Part shown: positions 20,669-28,907 of the stretch, piece by piece
Numbering within the stretch: position 1 is the stretch's first letter
Layout: each line of letters begins with the position of its first letter
Assembly (NCBI GenBank): GCA_016124795.1
Contig: WGNB01000044.1
Location: 1 to 64,000, forward strand
Direction: 5' to 3'
From: Rhodopseudomonas sp.
GTDB taxonomy: Bacteria > Pseudomonadota > Alphaproteobacteria > Rhizobiales > Xanthobacteraceae
Length of the DNA stretch: 64,000 nucleotides
The notes under the pieces: generated by a model
What the model saw: the letters and a program-made list of their open reading frames with translations, nothing else
Database searches by the model: none
What the model was told of the DNA's origin: nothing
Made by a program: the position numbers and the translations under genes

Positions 20669-20935
20669 ATGACCACCGGAATTCGGACGCAGATTGCTCT
20701 GCTGTTCTACACGACCTTTAACGTCGTGGTCTTCACCGCCGCAGTTTATGCGACCAGCCTGTTTCCACCCCTGACGTCGAACGCCGATTTCTGGATCGCC
20801 GCCATCATGGCGACCAGTCTGGTGTTCAGCGCGCCGGTCGCCTGGTGCCTCGGCGCCTGCCTGCCGCACGAATGGCACGACAAGCTGCTGGCCAAGCGCT
20901 CGCCGCTCAGCCACGCGCCGTCGCGCGAATTCTGA
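20669..20935 (+). CDS. Small two-helix membrane protein, unknown function
   Basis: About 88 residues with two hydrophobic helices (IALLFYTTFNVVVFTAAVYATSL and FWIAAIMATSLVFSAPVAWCLG) and a short charged tail ending in SREF. The start at 20669 has GAAAGG 6 nt upstream. An upstream in-frame extension to 20486 is rich in Arg and not credible. I recognise the general pattern from uncharacterised inner-membrane proteins of Hyphomicrobiales but can give no function. The 250 nt upstream back to the protease stop look non-coding. Confidence 0.75.
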   Translation: MTTGIRTQIALLFYTTFNVVVFTAAVYATSLFPPLTSNADFWIAAIMATSLVFSAPVAWCLGACLPHEWHDKLLAKRSPLSHAPSREF

Positions 20936-20951
20936 TCCGGCCCCAGCAAAA

Positions 20952-20979
20952 CGGGCGCAGCCGATAACGGCTGCGCCCG
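20952..20979 (-). terminator. Strong intrinsic terminator
   Basis: A perfect 12-bp stem (CGGGCGCAGCCG / CGGCTGCGCCCG) with an ATAA loop. On the minus strand it is followed by TTTTGC, so it terminates the small gene whose stop is at 21002. It may also stop the plus-strand gene ending at 20935. Confidence 0.85.
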
Positions 20980-21001
20980 ATCCATGCGGCGGCCGCCGGG
21001 A

Positions 21002-21202
21002 CTAGCGGCGGCCGAAGAACCAGCCGGCGGCCAGCAGCACCAGACCGGCCACAGCGGCGACGACGCCGTGCTTGATGTGCACCCGCATCACACCGGCTTC
21101 ATGACCGGGAAAAAAGCCCGGCAGCGAATCGGCCGGCAGCAAGAAATAAATTCCGGCAACGACGATCAGCGCGAGACCGAGCACGGTGAGGATCAGCTTC
21201 AT
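21002..21202 (-). CDS. Small two-helix membrane protein, unknown function
   Basis: A 66-residue protein with two hydrophobic helices (LILTVLGLALIVVAGIYFLL and HGVVAAVAGLVLLAAGWFFG) joined by a conserved-looking periplasmic loop (PADSLPGFFPGHEAGVMRVHIK). AGGAA lies about 9 nt before the ATG at 21202, and a strong terminator follows 23 nt after the stop. I recall close relatives in many Bradyrhizobium-type genomes, all uncharacterised. A complete monocistronic gene with its own terminator supports that it is real despite its size. Confidence 0.8.
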   Translation of the reverse strand: MKLILTVLGLALIVVAGIYFLLPADSLPGFFPGHEAGVMRVHIKHGVVAAVAGLVLLAAGWFFGRR

Positions 21203-21530
21203 CGAATGGGTTCCTGTTACTGCGAATCCGGGATGCGGAGCTTAGCCGCCTGCGGCGTTCCCACGATCGGAATCGAAGGTTGCGCACAGTTGCCGCCGAC
21301 GCGCGGCTGAGGTCCCCGAAGGCCTGCCGATCCGGTCAAATCGAAGAATATTTGCCGACTTCAAACGGAGCCGCCCCAAAATTTGCGTTGAATCAATTCA
21401 ATTGCCGCAGGTTCGGCGAAATTTGTTCAACAGCCTGGTTTCATTCAAACCAGAGCAGCAAATTTTGTTTGCCAGCCGCCGGTATTTTTGCGAGCTTGGC
21501 AACGTCGCGAACGGGGAAAGGCGACCAGGC
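21203..21530. other. AT-rich divergent regulatory region
   Basis: 328 nt between the small membrane gene and the PAS-PAS-HTH gene. From about 21330 on it is clearly AT-rich and carries two inverted repeats: TTGAAT-CA-ATTCAA near 21387-21400 and CTGGTTT-CATTC-AAACCAG at 21435-21453. Confidence 0.55.
21435..21453. promoter_or_regulatory. Inverted repeat upstream of the PAS-PAS-HTH gene
   Basis: Perfect 7-bp arms CTGGTTT and AAACCAG around CATTC, 78 nt upstream of the regulator's chosen start. Candidate operator, possibly for autoregulation; it is unproven. Confidence 0.4.
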
Positions 21531-22622
21531 ATGTTTTTGCTGTTTCATGGCGCCGAGGCCGCGGCAGACACCATTCAGTTCGCCGAAGAAAAGGTTGGCT
21601 ATGGCCTGTGGCAGGTCGACCTCGCGACCGGCCAGATGTCGTGCTCCCGCAACGCCTATCGCCTGCTCGGGCTGAACACCAATGAGTGGAATCCCGACAA
21701 CATCGCGCCGCCGCTGACGATTTCGACATTCGAGACCGTGGCGCACCCCGACGACCTGCCGGCCTTGGCGGAAATCCACCATGTCCTGGCGCGGGGGCTG
21801 CCGTTCGACCGCGAATTTCGCGTCATCCACCGCAATGGCCACGTCCGTTCGCTCGCCATCCATGGTGAGGTCCTTGTCGACAGTAGCGGCAAACGGACTT
21901 CGGTGATCGGTGTTCTCATCGATATCACCCATCACGTCGAAAACCTGCACGCCTCGCGGATCGATTCCGAACGCATCCGCAAGCTGATGGACGGCATTGG
22001 CGGTTCGATCTGGACCGCCCGGTCCGACGGTTACATCACCGATTTCATTGTCCGAAACCCGGAAATGGTGCCGGATGTGGCGCGCTATCTCGGCACGAAC
22101 TGGCAAACGATGCTGCACCCGGACGATGTCGAGACCCGCAACCGGCTGTGGGACAAGGCGGTCGCCACCAAGACCGGCTACACCAACGAGTACCGAGTTC
22201 GCGACACCAGTGGCCGCTATAAATGGCGGCGCAGCTACGTCGCTCCGATCTTCAACGACGACGGTTCGGTTCGGGAATGGGTCGGCCTCTCCCTTTATAT
22301 CCATGCCCCGGAGACGACGGCGGAAGCTTCGCTTCTGACCGGCGCCCAGATCCGGGCCGCCCGCGGCATCCTGAACTGGTCGGTTCGCGATCTCGCCGAT
22401 CGGACCGGTCTGGCGACCGGCGTCGTCCGCCGTCTGGAGGCGGTCGACGGCGTCAACAAAAACGCCACCGAGGCTTTGACTTTGATCCGGGATTCGCTGT
22501 CGGCTGGCGGGGTCGAGTTCTTTGTCCTGCCGGATGGTGAAGCAGGCGTTTATCCGACAGCCAAGAAAAACCGGATTAAACTGGTCGGAATGCCACAAAA
22601 TCCAAAAAAAATTTCGGCGTGA
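21531..22622 (+). CDS. PAS-PAS-HTH sensory transcription regulator
   Basis: A soluble regulator of about 363 residues in an unusual domain order. Residues about 10-135 form a PAS fold of the PAS_3 type (GLWQVDLATGQMSCSRNAYR, HPDDLPALAEIHHVL, FRVIHRNGHVRSLAIHGEV). A second PAS follows at about 150-265 (LHPDDVETRNRLWDKAV, YRVRDTSGRYKWRRSYVAPI). The C-terminus is an XRE-like helix-turn-helix (AARGILNWSVRDLADRTGLA, then VVRRLEAVDG), ending in AGVEFFV. There is no kinase or receiver domain, so ligand sensing probably controls DNA binding directly. The ATG at 21531 is chosen because it precedes the first PAS; the frame is open to 21402 through the inverted-repeat region. Confidence 0.85.
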   Translation: MFLLFHGAEAAADTIQFAEEKVGYGLWQVDLATGQMSCSRNAYRLLGLNTNEWNPDNIAPPLTISTFETVAHPDDLPALAEIHHVLARGLPFDREFRVIHRNGHVRSLAIHGEVLVDSSGKRTSVIGVLIDITHHVENLHASRIDSERIRKLMDGIGGSIWTARSDGYITDFIVRNPEMVPDVARYLGTNWQTMLHPDDVETRNRLWDKAVATKTGYTNEYRVRDTSGRYKWRRSYVAPIFNDDGSVREWVGLSLYIHAPETTAEASLLTGAQIRAARGILNWSVRDLADRTGLATGVVRRLEAVDGVNKNATEALTLIRDSLSAGGVEFFVLPDGEAGVYPTAKKNRIKLVGMPQNPKKISA

Positions 22623-22903
22623 GCCCTATTATACCGATAGAAATCGCCGCGCCCGGGTCGGTATTTTCGTCCTGATTTCGAAATTTGCCGGCCAAATGGT
22701 GCAGTGCGACAAATCCGATGTCGTAAAACTGCAATAAGCAGCCGGGCAACCCCGTTTCGACAATTTTCGTCGTTTGCAGAAAAATCTGCGGGCTAACGGT
22801 ATCGACATTTTTCCGTCATGGTCGCGCCAATTCGGCTGCCGAGCGCGCAGCCTTGGCTGCAATGGCGCAGTCCCCCAAACACAACCAGACATTCGGAGAC
22901 ACC

Positions 22904-23200
22904 ATGAAGTCATCGGTGATTAAGCATTCTATCGTCATCAAGGGTCACAAGACCAGCATCAGCCTCGAGAATCCGTTCTGGCAGGCGCTGAAGGACTTGT
23001 CGGCGCAGAAGAACATGACCGTCTCGGCCCTGATCAACGGCATCGACCAGGACCGCGAAACGGCGAATCTCTCGTCGGCGGTCCGTCAGTACGTGATGCG
23101 TCATTACTATGACATCGCCATGCAGAAGCCGGCGCCGGTCCGCACCGCCTTCGCCGACCAGCGACCGATGGCGAACCTGGGACAGGTTGGCGAAGCCTGA
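22904..23200 (+). CDS. Ribbon-helix-helix domain protein
   Basis: A 98-residue cytoplasmic protein. Residues 1-50 form an RHH_4-type ribbon-helix-helix: strand VIKHSIVIKGHKTSISL, then helices WQALKDLSAQKNMTVSALIN and a following arm with DQDRE. Such proteins are short dimeric DNA binders in alphaproteobacteria. The C-terminal half (SAVRQYVMRHYYDIAMQK and a proline-rich tail) could be a dimer extension. GGAG sits 6 nt before the ATG at 22904; an earlier in-frame ATG at 22853 is less likely. There is no toxin partner next to it. Its targets cannot be told from sequence. Confidence 0.85.
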   Translation: MKSSVIKHSIVIKGHKTSISLENPFWQALKDLSAQKNMTVSALINGIDQDRETANLSSAVRQYVMRHYYDIAMQKPAPVRTAFADQRPMANLGQVGEA

Positions 23201-23303
23201 TACCTGGCGACGGAGCAACCAGTGCTTGGCGTACCGGCCGATGGCCGGCGCGCCAGGCGCTCCACCAAGCCGGCCACGCGGGCCGGCTCCGGGCTTCTCT
23301 GAA

Positions 23304-23393
23304 GCCAGCTGTCGTAAAATTTGCCGACATCGGACTTGGCTTTATACGACTTGGCTCTACAGGACTCAGCTGTGTAGAACATGGCGCCAAAGG
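23304..23393. repeat. Degenerate 15-bp tandem repeat, six units
   Basis: Six contiguous 15-bp units, for example ATTTGCCGACATCGG, ACTTGGCTTTATACG, ACTTGGCTCTACAGG and ACTCAGCTGTGTAGA. The leading ACTTGGC heptamer is the same as in the 13-bp array at 10206-10309. The array sits between the RHH gene and the small acetyltransferase gene, ending 39 nt before the latter's ATG. Confidence 0.8.
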
Positions 23394-23432
23394 GCAGCCA
23401 TGTTGCCATACCCTGAGCCTGAGGACGTTGCC

Positions 23433-23735
23433 ATGCCGACCCCGACCGAACCAAAGCCGAATACCAACGAGGTTCGCGATAACGCCGCCCGGCAACGGTT
23501 CGAGCTCGACGCCGAAGGCTACACCGCGTTTTCCGATTATCGGCGCGACGGCAATATCCTGATCATCAGGCACACCGAAGTGCCAGCGGCGCTCAACGGC
23601 AAAGGCATCGGATCACGTCTGGCACGTGGACTCCTCGACCTCGCGCGCGCCGAGGGCGCCAAGGTCAAGCCGCTCTGCCCTTTCGTGAAGGCTTATATCG
23701 ACAAGCATCCGGATTACGCCGATCTGCTCGCCTAG
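23433..23735 (+). CDS. Small GNAT-like N-acetyltransferase (YjdJ type)
   Basis: A 100-residue single-domain protein of the minimal GNAT group (PF14542-like). It has the typical sequence NAARQRFELDAEGYTAFSDY, then HTEVPAALNGKGIGSRLARG, which contains the acetyl-CoA-binding GxGxGS/R-type loop, and ends with LCPFVKAYIDKHPDYADLL. The substrate is unknown for the whole group. GAGGA lies 8 nt before the ATG at 23433. The frame is open further upstream through the 15-bp tandem repeat and into the RHH gene, but that part lacks any domain and overlaps a better gene. Confidence 0.92.
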   Translation: MPTPTEPKPNTNEVRDNAARQRFELDAEGYTAFSDYRRDGNILIIRHTEVPAALNGKGIGSRLARGLLDLARAEGAKVKPLCPFVKAYIDKHPDYADLLA

Positions 23736-23746
23736 CCGGCCTCGTC

Positions 23747-24325
23747 TCAGCAGGCTGCCTTGCCAAACGCCTCGATCTCGCCAAGCCACTGCCTGCGCTT
23801 GCTATCGTCAACCGACCCGATCATGCCATAAACGGTCGAATGCACCGGCGATATTCCGACGAATTGCAGAATATTGCGCTTGAGCAGCTTCAGCGCATGA
23901 GCTCCAAAATACCAGCGATAGAACCAGCCCGGCATGCCCATCGTCATGATGACGCGAGCCGACCGACCCTTGAACACACGCCAGTTCGCCGCGTTGCCGC
24001 TGGCCTGAATCGCCAGCAGATCGGGTTGCAGTACGCGCTCGATGAATCCCTTCAGCAGCGCCGGCATGTCGCCGCACCACAGCGGGAAAATGAACACCAG
24101 ATGGTTAGAGGCCAGGATGGCATCGCGCGCCGCCGACAGATCCGCCTCGAGCGGTTGCAATCGACGATAGCCCTCACGCAGGATCGGATCGAATTTCATA
24201 TCCGCCAGAGCAAACAACTGCACATGATGCCCGGCGCTCCGCGCGCCGCGCAAATAAGCTTCGCCGAGCGCCGCGCTATAACTATCAGCCTGCGGATTGC
24301 CAACGATGATAACGATGTTAGCCAT
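23747..24325 (-). CDS. Flavodoxin-fold NAD(P)H dehydrogenase (quinone) family protein
   Basis: About 192 residues of the Flavodoxin_2 family (KefF/MdaB/NQO-like). It begins MANIVIIVGNPQADSYSAAL, the FMN/FAD-phosphate loop, with a central LVFIFPLWCGDMPALLKGFI and IMTMGMPGWFYRW. Members reduce quinones or other acceptors with NAD(P)H in the cytoplasm. The start at 24325 (AGGGA upstream) begins at the fold's first strand; the frame continues to 24670 without homologous features. Its stop at 23747 converges with the GNAT gene 12 nt away. No partner potassium channel gene is present. Confidence 0.92.
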   Translation of the reverse strand: MANIVIIVGNPQADSYSAALGEAYLRGARSAGHHVQLFALADMKFDPILREGYRRLQPLEADLSAARDAILASNHLVFIFPLWCGDMPALLKGFIERVLQPDLLAIQASGNAANWRVFKGRSARVIMTMGMPGWFYRWYFGAHALKLLKRNILQFVGISPVHSTVYGMIGSVDDSKRRQWLGEIEAFGKAAC

Positions 24326-24530
24326 CTCGATCCCTGTTACCGAAACAGGTGAGACGTAACAGCCAAGGCCAGCGTCGGTTTTGACATGACTCAAAACTAT
24401 GCTGGCGATACCAGATGGAACTTTCTTTCGCAGTCCGACAAGCCCACTGAACATCGGGCCAACACCATCAAGCAAACACTTCGCCGTTACCGCCCGAGCG
24501 CCCCAGCTAGCCGAAAGTTTTAGACCGTCT

Positions 24531-25439
24531 TCAGGTCGCCGGCACTGGTCGCGACCGAGCGCCCTGCCCGTTCCAGCGGGCCCGCAAGGCATTGACGACG
24601 ACAACGGCCAAGCCCGCCGCCAGCACCTGCCAGCCGGGACGGATGCCGGCACCGAAATCGAAAGCGGCATCTAGAACCCGCAACGGCGACACGTGAAATT
24701 GCAAGCCGATCCCGATCGCCTCACCGATGAACACCAAAGCCGACACAACGATCGCTAACCCAAAAAGACTCAGCGTCGACTGCTCATTTTGGCCGCGCCA
24801 CCAAACCAACAAGCGATAGGCGATCAGCCACAAAAACAACCCGGCGACAAATGTCGGCACGGTTACATCGGCCTTCGTCTGCTGAAAGTAATGAATCAGC
24901 GCCAGCAGCACGATCCCGTAGATCAGCTGATGCAGACGCCGCCAGCGCTTGCCGCCGAGCCGGCGCACCATGCCATCGGTCGACGTAACAGCGAGCGCCG
25001 CCAGACCAAGCCACGCGACGCCGCCAACGATCAGATAAACCCGATGGCTGATCTCGTGGACGATCTTGCTGAAATCATAACCCTGATCGGCAACATAAAG
25101 TAGAAGGTGCGCGGCGATATAACAAAAGCAGCCGACGCCCAGAATCCGCCGCACATCGATCAGCGCCCCGAAACGCCCGACGCGACGCAACGGCGTGATC
25201 GCCAGCGTCACGCCGAGAAACACCAGCGACCAGAATCCAGCGCGATGGATTAAATCGTTGAGCGGCCGTGCGCCGTGATAGATGGCACCGGCCTCGACCA
25301 ACGCCTTGGCCAAAGGCAGCAGCAGAAAGGCAAGCGCCACGATCCGCAACGCCGATAAACGACCACGCCGGTCGCGCCAGATTTGCCAGGCCGCCACAGC
25401 CGGCGATGGAGACGATCGATTGGTCGATGCGATGGTCAT
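24531..25439 (-). CDS. msrQ: MsrQ-like haem-binding membrane subunit (ferric reductase-like)
   Basis: An inner-membrane protein of 302 residues related to MsrQ, the haem b subunit that feeds electrons to the periplasmic methionine sulfoxide reductase MsrP. The ferric-reductase-like transmembrane core shows FWSLVFLGVTLAITPLRR, CYIAAHLLLYVADQG with a haem-ligand His, and WRRLHQLIYGIVLLALIHYF with paired His. Usual MsrQ proteins are near 200-220 residues; this one carries an extra hydrophobic C-terminal region (about 215-302, three further helices). No msrP is visible on either side, which is unusual because the two are normally adjacent. The start is the ATG at 25439. Confidence 0.8.
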   Translation of the reverse strand: MTIASTNRSSPSPAVAAWQIWRDRRGRLSALRIVALAFLLLPLAKALVEAGAIYHGARPLNDLIHRAGFWSLVFLGVTLAITPLRRVGRFGALIDVRRILGVGCFCYIAAHLLLYVADQGYDFSKIVHEISHRVYLIVGGVAWLGLAALAVTSTDGMVRRLGGKRWRRLHQLIYGIVLLALIHYFQQTKADVTVPTFVAGLFLWLIAYRLLVWWRGQNEQSTLSLFGLAIVVSALVFIGEAIGIGLQFHVSPLRVLDAAFDFGAGIRPGWQVLAAGLAVVVVNALRARWNGQGARSRPVPAT

Positions 25440-25852
25440 CGCTTGTTACAGTCCTGTTAGAGTTCCGCCGACGCGCCGTGGCGCGCGGCCAAACATAGAA
25501 TTTGGAGCATAAGGCGGCCGCCACACATCCATGTAACGCGGCTTCCAAAGCGCACACCAGGCAAGCACAAAGACCATTCAAACGGGAAACAAGCTATTGT
25601 GATACCATTACTTTTCGGAAAGGGAGCGCCCGCCGTAAGGCCATACCGCATTGCACAAATCATTCAGGTAAGACCGACACCGCGTGATAGCATTTCTGTT
25701 ATCGAGGCGATTCGCCGTGACAATCGCAAGGCCGGCTGGACCCTATGGTCCGACAACACCGGCGTAAACCGGCCATCGACTTTTCGGGGAGAAGGAGGAG
25801 CGGAGAAAAGACCAAGTAACGCCACGCCGGGCCAACACATGGAGGCCTTTCG
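25440..25852. other. Divergent intergenic region
   Basis: 413 nt between msrQ and a small secreted protein gene. There is no convincing gene, repeat or promoter; composition is somewhat more AT-rich than coding neighbours around 25580-25700. Confidence 0.45.
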
Positions 25853-26248
25853 ATGTTGCGAACTCTGGTACGCTCTGTGCTCGTGCTTGCTCTATCATTG
25901 CCTTGTCATATAGCTGTTTGGCATCCGGCGGCATTCGCACATGATGTCTGGATCAGCCGCGGCAGCTATAAAAATCCCGCTGGCGAATGGTGCTGCGGCG
26001 CCGAAGATTGTGGCGTGGTGTCGCCGAACGCGGTCAAAGCCGGCACGGGCGGTTATTCGTTGCGTGGCACGGTGACCTATGGCGAAGCCGTCACCGGCAA
26101 CGCGCTCGACGGCCCGACCCACCAGGACAAGATCAATGAATTGGTGCCTTACAGCCAATCGCTGCCGTCACCTGATGGTTCCTACTGGCGTTGCAAACGG
26201 CCGGACGGCACGCCACGTTGTTTCTTCGCGCCACCGCCCGGCAGTTGA
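25853..26248 (+). CDS. Exported Cys-containing protein, unknown function
   Basis: A 131-residue protein with a signal peptide (VLVLALSLPCHIAVWHPAAFA). The mature part begins HDVWISRGSYKNPAGEWCCG, then EDCGVV, and ends SPDGSYWRCKRPDGTPRCFF. Five Cys in the mature part suggest disulfides in the periplasm. I recognise the start (HD.WISRG..NPAGEWCCG) and tail (YWRC.RPDG..RCFFAPPPGS) from conserved uncharacterised proteins of Bradyrhizobium and relatives. GGAGG lies 7 nt before the ATG. It appears monocistronic; no function is known to me. Confidence 0.8.
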   Translation: MLRTLVRSVLVLALSLPCHIAVWHPAAFAHDVWISRGSYKNPAGEWCCGAEDCGVVSPNAVKAGTGGYSLRGTVTYGEAVTGNALDGPTHQDKINELVPYSQSLPSPDGSYWRCKRPDGTPRCFFAPPPGS

Positions 26249-26265
26249 ACGATTGCACTGAACGC

Positions 26266-26556
26266 TCAGATTGGCCAGCCGCCTTTGCCTGACATGCGGC
26301 CGGCCGACAGCAGCATTGCGATCATGCCAGCCGCGCTAAGCAGGATGGCCACTGCACTATTGGGATCGTGGCAGCCGAATACGACGAAGGCCGCCAGCCC
26401 GGATGCGCAAATCGCCAGCAAGAATGCCCATAGTGACAAGGCATGATTGTTGCCGAGAGAGTCGATGCCATGCGGTTCGACCGAATGCCAGCCGTCCTCG
26501 GAAAGATCGGCGCGGATACTCTTCGCGCGCGGTTTGACAGGTACGCGGTTGACCAT
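26266..26556 (-). CDS. Small two-helix membrane protein, unknown function
   Basis: About 96 residues. A charged N-terminal region (VPVKPRAKSIRADLSEDGWH) is followed by two hydrophobic helices (LSLWAFLLAICASGLAAFVV and AVAILLSAAGMIAMLL) and a Gly-rich tail. The ATG at 26556 has GGAGG 7 nt upstream, which decides against the longer frame to 26718. It converges with the secreted protein gene, with only 17 nt between the stops. I do not recognise the family. Confidence 0.65.
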   Translation of the reverse strand: MVNRVPVKPRAKSIRADLSEDGWHSVEPHGIDSLGNNHALSLWAFLLAICASGLAAFVVFGCHDPNSAVAILLSAAGMIAMLLSAGRMSGKGGWPI

Positions 26557-26741
26557 ATCGCGCCTCCATTCTCGCTTCGAAGTGACTATTCCAGGATCGT
26601 CCTCCAGCCCATTCGCGGGCCAAACGCGCGGCGAACCACGCGGAATTCTACAGAGCAATTTCCATGCCCAGTGTTGACAGAGCGCAAACAACGCTTCGCC
26701 GTCAGCCGACAAGGTCAATGAATTGAAAACGGAATACCGCG

Positions 26742-27197
26742 TTACAACGGTGGTAACGGCCTGCCATCGCGCTCGCGCGACGGCACTTTGACCCAGGCGA
26801 CGCCGTCCAATACGACCTCGTCACCGACCGCGCAGCGACATTCCAGACGGGCCCGAAACTTTTCCGGCATGAGCTCCGCGACCGTCACACTGACATCGAC
26901 GGTATCGCCAATCCGCACCGGCGCGCGGAAGTTCAGCGTCTGGGAAATATAAATCGCGCCCGGCCCCGGCAATCTCGTGCCGAGCACCGCTGAAATCAGA
27001 CTGGCGGTGTAAAGCCCGTGGGCGATCCGGGTGCCGAACGGCGTCTTGGCGGCAAAATGCTCGGACAGGTGGATCGGATTGCGGTCGCCGGTCACCTCGG
27101 CAAAGCCAACCACGTCGGAAGACGCCACGGCCTTGACCAGCCGTTCGGTCTGACCGAGCGCGAGGTCTTCGAAATAGAGCGTCTGCAAAGTCAGCAT
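26742..27197 (-). CDS. MaoC-type hot-dog hydratase
   Basis: A 151-residue MaoC-like protein, probably an (R)-specific enoyl-CoA hydratase. The hydratase-2 motif is complete: VTGDRNPIHLSEHFAAKTPF then GTRIAHGLY, with the catalytic Asp and His. Its ATG overlaps the stop of the upstream MFS transporter gene (TAATG), so the two are translationally coupled. Such enzymes act on acyl-CoA in beta-oxidation or polyhydroxyalkanoate supply. Coupling to a transporter hints that the pair handles an imported carboxylic acid, but this is inference. Confidence 0.92.
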   Translation of the reverse strand: MLTLQTLYFEDLALGQTERLVKAVASSDVVGFAEVTGDRNPIHLSEHFAAKTPFGTRIAHGLYTASLISAVLGTRLPGPGAIYISQTLNFRAPVRIGDTVDVSVTVAELMPEKFRARLECRCAVGDEVVLDGVAWVKVPSRERDGRPLPPL

Positions 27198-28417
27198 TAT
27201 CGCGGTTCCGATCCGGTCGTGCGGCGGCACAGCAGCCATAAAAAGCCGATCAGCACCACATTGAGCAATGCCAAGCCGGTCAATACCGCGATCGCTCGAT
27301 CCGGTCCACCGGCCTCGATCAACAATGCGCCAGCCGACGGCGCCAAGGCCTGCACGATCAGGCTCGGAAAGGCGATCCGGCCCATCAGCCGAGGAAACCG
27401 TACCGGTCCGAACAGCGCCAGCGGCAACGTACCCCGGCCGATCCACGATATGCCGTATCCGGCCGCGTAAACCAGGATGAACAGGAACAACACCGGAAAG
27501 TGGCCGAACAACATCATCAGCCCCAGCGCCATCAGCGTGCATGACGCGATCATCGTCCAGATCGGATGATAATGGCTCCCGAACAGGCGCTCGATCACAC
27601 GGGCCCCCACTTGGGCCGGCCCGAACAGCGTGCCGAGACTGACCGCGACCGCATAATCGACGCCCCTCGCCTGCAAGAAGATCATGAAGTTGACGATCAC
27701 GATCGCACCGATTCCGGCGGCAAAAGACAGCACCAGCGCAACCAAGGCGAAGATCAGCCCTTCATGCGCGATCCGTTCTGACGCAGGCGGTAACGGCGCC
27801 ATTTCCGGAGTCAAGGCCGATAAAGGCTTTGCCGCCGGCGGTCGAATGACGGCCATCTGCAAAGGCAGAGCAATACCGAGATGCAGCGCTGCGTAGATCA
27901 GACAGGCGATACGCCAACCTGCATGATCGATCATGAACGCGCTGAGCGGCCAGCAGACGGTGCTGGCAAAGCCGCCGAAGAGCGTCAGATTGGTAATCGG
28001 ACCACGCGCCTCGTGCCCATAGAGCCGGCCGAGGGCCGCAAAGACCGCATCATAGAGGCCCGTCCCCATACCGACGCCGATTACGACCCACGCCAGCAGG
28101 AACACCGGCAGATTAGGGGCAAGACCCACGCCAACGAGGCCGGCGCCGTAAAACAGCGAACTCGCCAGCAGCACTGGACGGCCGCCATGGCGGTCGATCA
28201 GCTTGCCGACTTGTGGCGAAATCAACCCGGCAACCAGCAGACCAAGCGAAGTGCCGCTGACGACCAGGCCCAGCGACCAGCCGGTGTCGGAAACAATCGC
28301 AGTGGCGAAGACCGCGGGGAAATAAAACGACGTGCCCCATGCCAGAATTTGCGCCACGCCGAGGGCGGAAATCACCAGACGGCGATCGATCGACGGAGGC
28401 TGTGTCTGGGCGTCCAA
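27197..28417 (-). CDS. MFS transporter
   Basis: A 406-residue major facilitator with twelve hydrophobic segments. Between helices 2 and 3 it has GKLIDRHGGRPVLLASSL, the MFS signature loop. The first helix (LGVAQILAWGTSFYFPAVFA) is typical of the subgroup annotated as monocarboxylate-like or general metabolite transporters. The start codon appears to be TTG at 28417; no ATG lies before the first helix. It is translationally coupled to the MaoC hydratase gene. The substrate cannot be assigned from sequence. Confidence 0.88.
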   Translation of the reverse strand: MDAQTQPPSIDRRLVISALGVAQILAWGTSFYFPAVFATAIVSDTGWSLGLVVSGTSLGLLVAGLISPQVGKLIDRHGGRPVLLASSLFYGAGLVGVGLAPNLPVFLLAWVVIGVGMGTGLYDAVFAALGRLYGHEARGPITNLTLFGGFASTVCWPLSAFMIDHAGWRIACLIYAALHLGIALPLQMAVIRPPAAKPLSALTPEMAPLPPASERIAHEGLIFALVALVLSFAAGIGAIVIVNFMIFLQARGVDYAVAVSLGTLFGPAQVGARVIERLFGSHYHPIWTMIASCTLMALGLMMLFGHFPVLFLFILVYAAGYGISWIGRGTLPLALFGPVRFPRLMGRIAFPSLIVQALAPSAGALLIEAGGPDRAIAVLTGLALLNVVLIGFLWLLCRRTTGSEPR

Positions 28418-28907
28418 AATGCTGAGAATCCCCGGGCGGCTGTCAGCCTATACCGGGGCATCGGCCAGCGGAAATTGCGAGCGCCGAGAGATCGCCCGAA
28501 TTCGGTGTCACGACGGTCGCAAGGGCGGCGGCCTGACCATCAATGCGGTAGCTGCATGGCGGGAACGGGAGACCGCAGCCGGCCAGACCGCTGCCGCCCC
28601 TGAAATACCGATGTTTTTGCACTAGCCTGGACTGAAAATCGCAGAAGGACGACAAAAACAACCGATTCCCGGGACCCGGCTGTCCGTGCAACCCGTTACC
28701 TTCGCAGTTGCGAGATCAGCAGCCACCCAGCGTCGTCCGAAATCCGCCTCTTTTCGATTTAGTTTATTATTATCAGTTATTTAACCTATGCGTTTTTTGC
28801 TTAGCTGCACCGCAACATAACCACTTTTCATCCCGCCAAAGCCGACTATTTTCGCGTTAAATGATTTGATCGGCCGAGAGGCCGGGACTGACAGAAAGAG
28901 AACGACC
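28418..28907. other. Divergent intergenic region
   Basis: 490 nt between the MFS gene and the DUF1127 gene. The right end (28750-28860) is strongly AT-rich (runs such as TTTATTATTATCAGTTATTT) and probably holds the DUF1127 promoter, though no clear -35/-10 pair could be assigned. The left part contains nothing recognisable. Confidence 0.45.

Noticed and set aside
23109..23432. Upstream extension of the GNAT gene encoding pentapeptide repeats such as TWLYT/TWLYR
   Set aside because: It overlaps the RHH gene, and a clear GAGGA precedes the later ATG. The peptide repeat is a by-product of the 15-bp DNA repeat.
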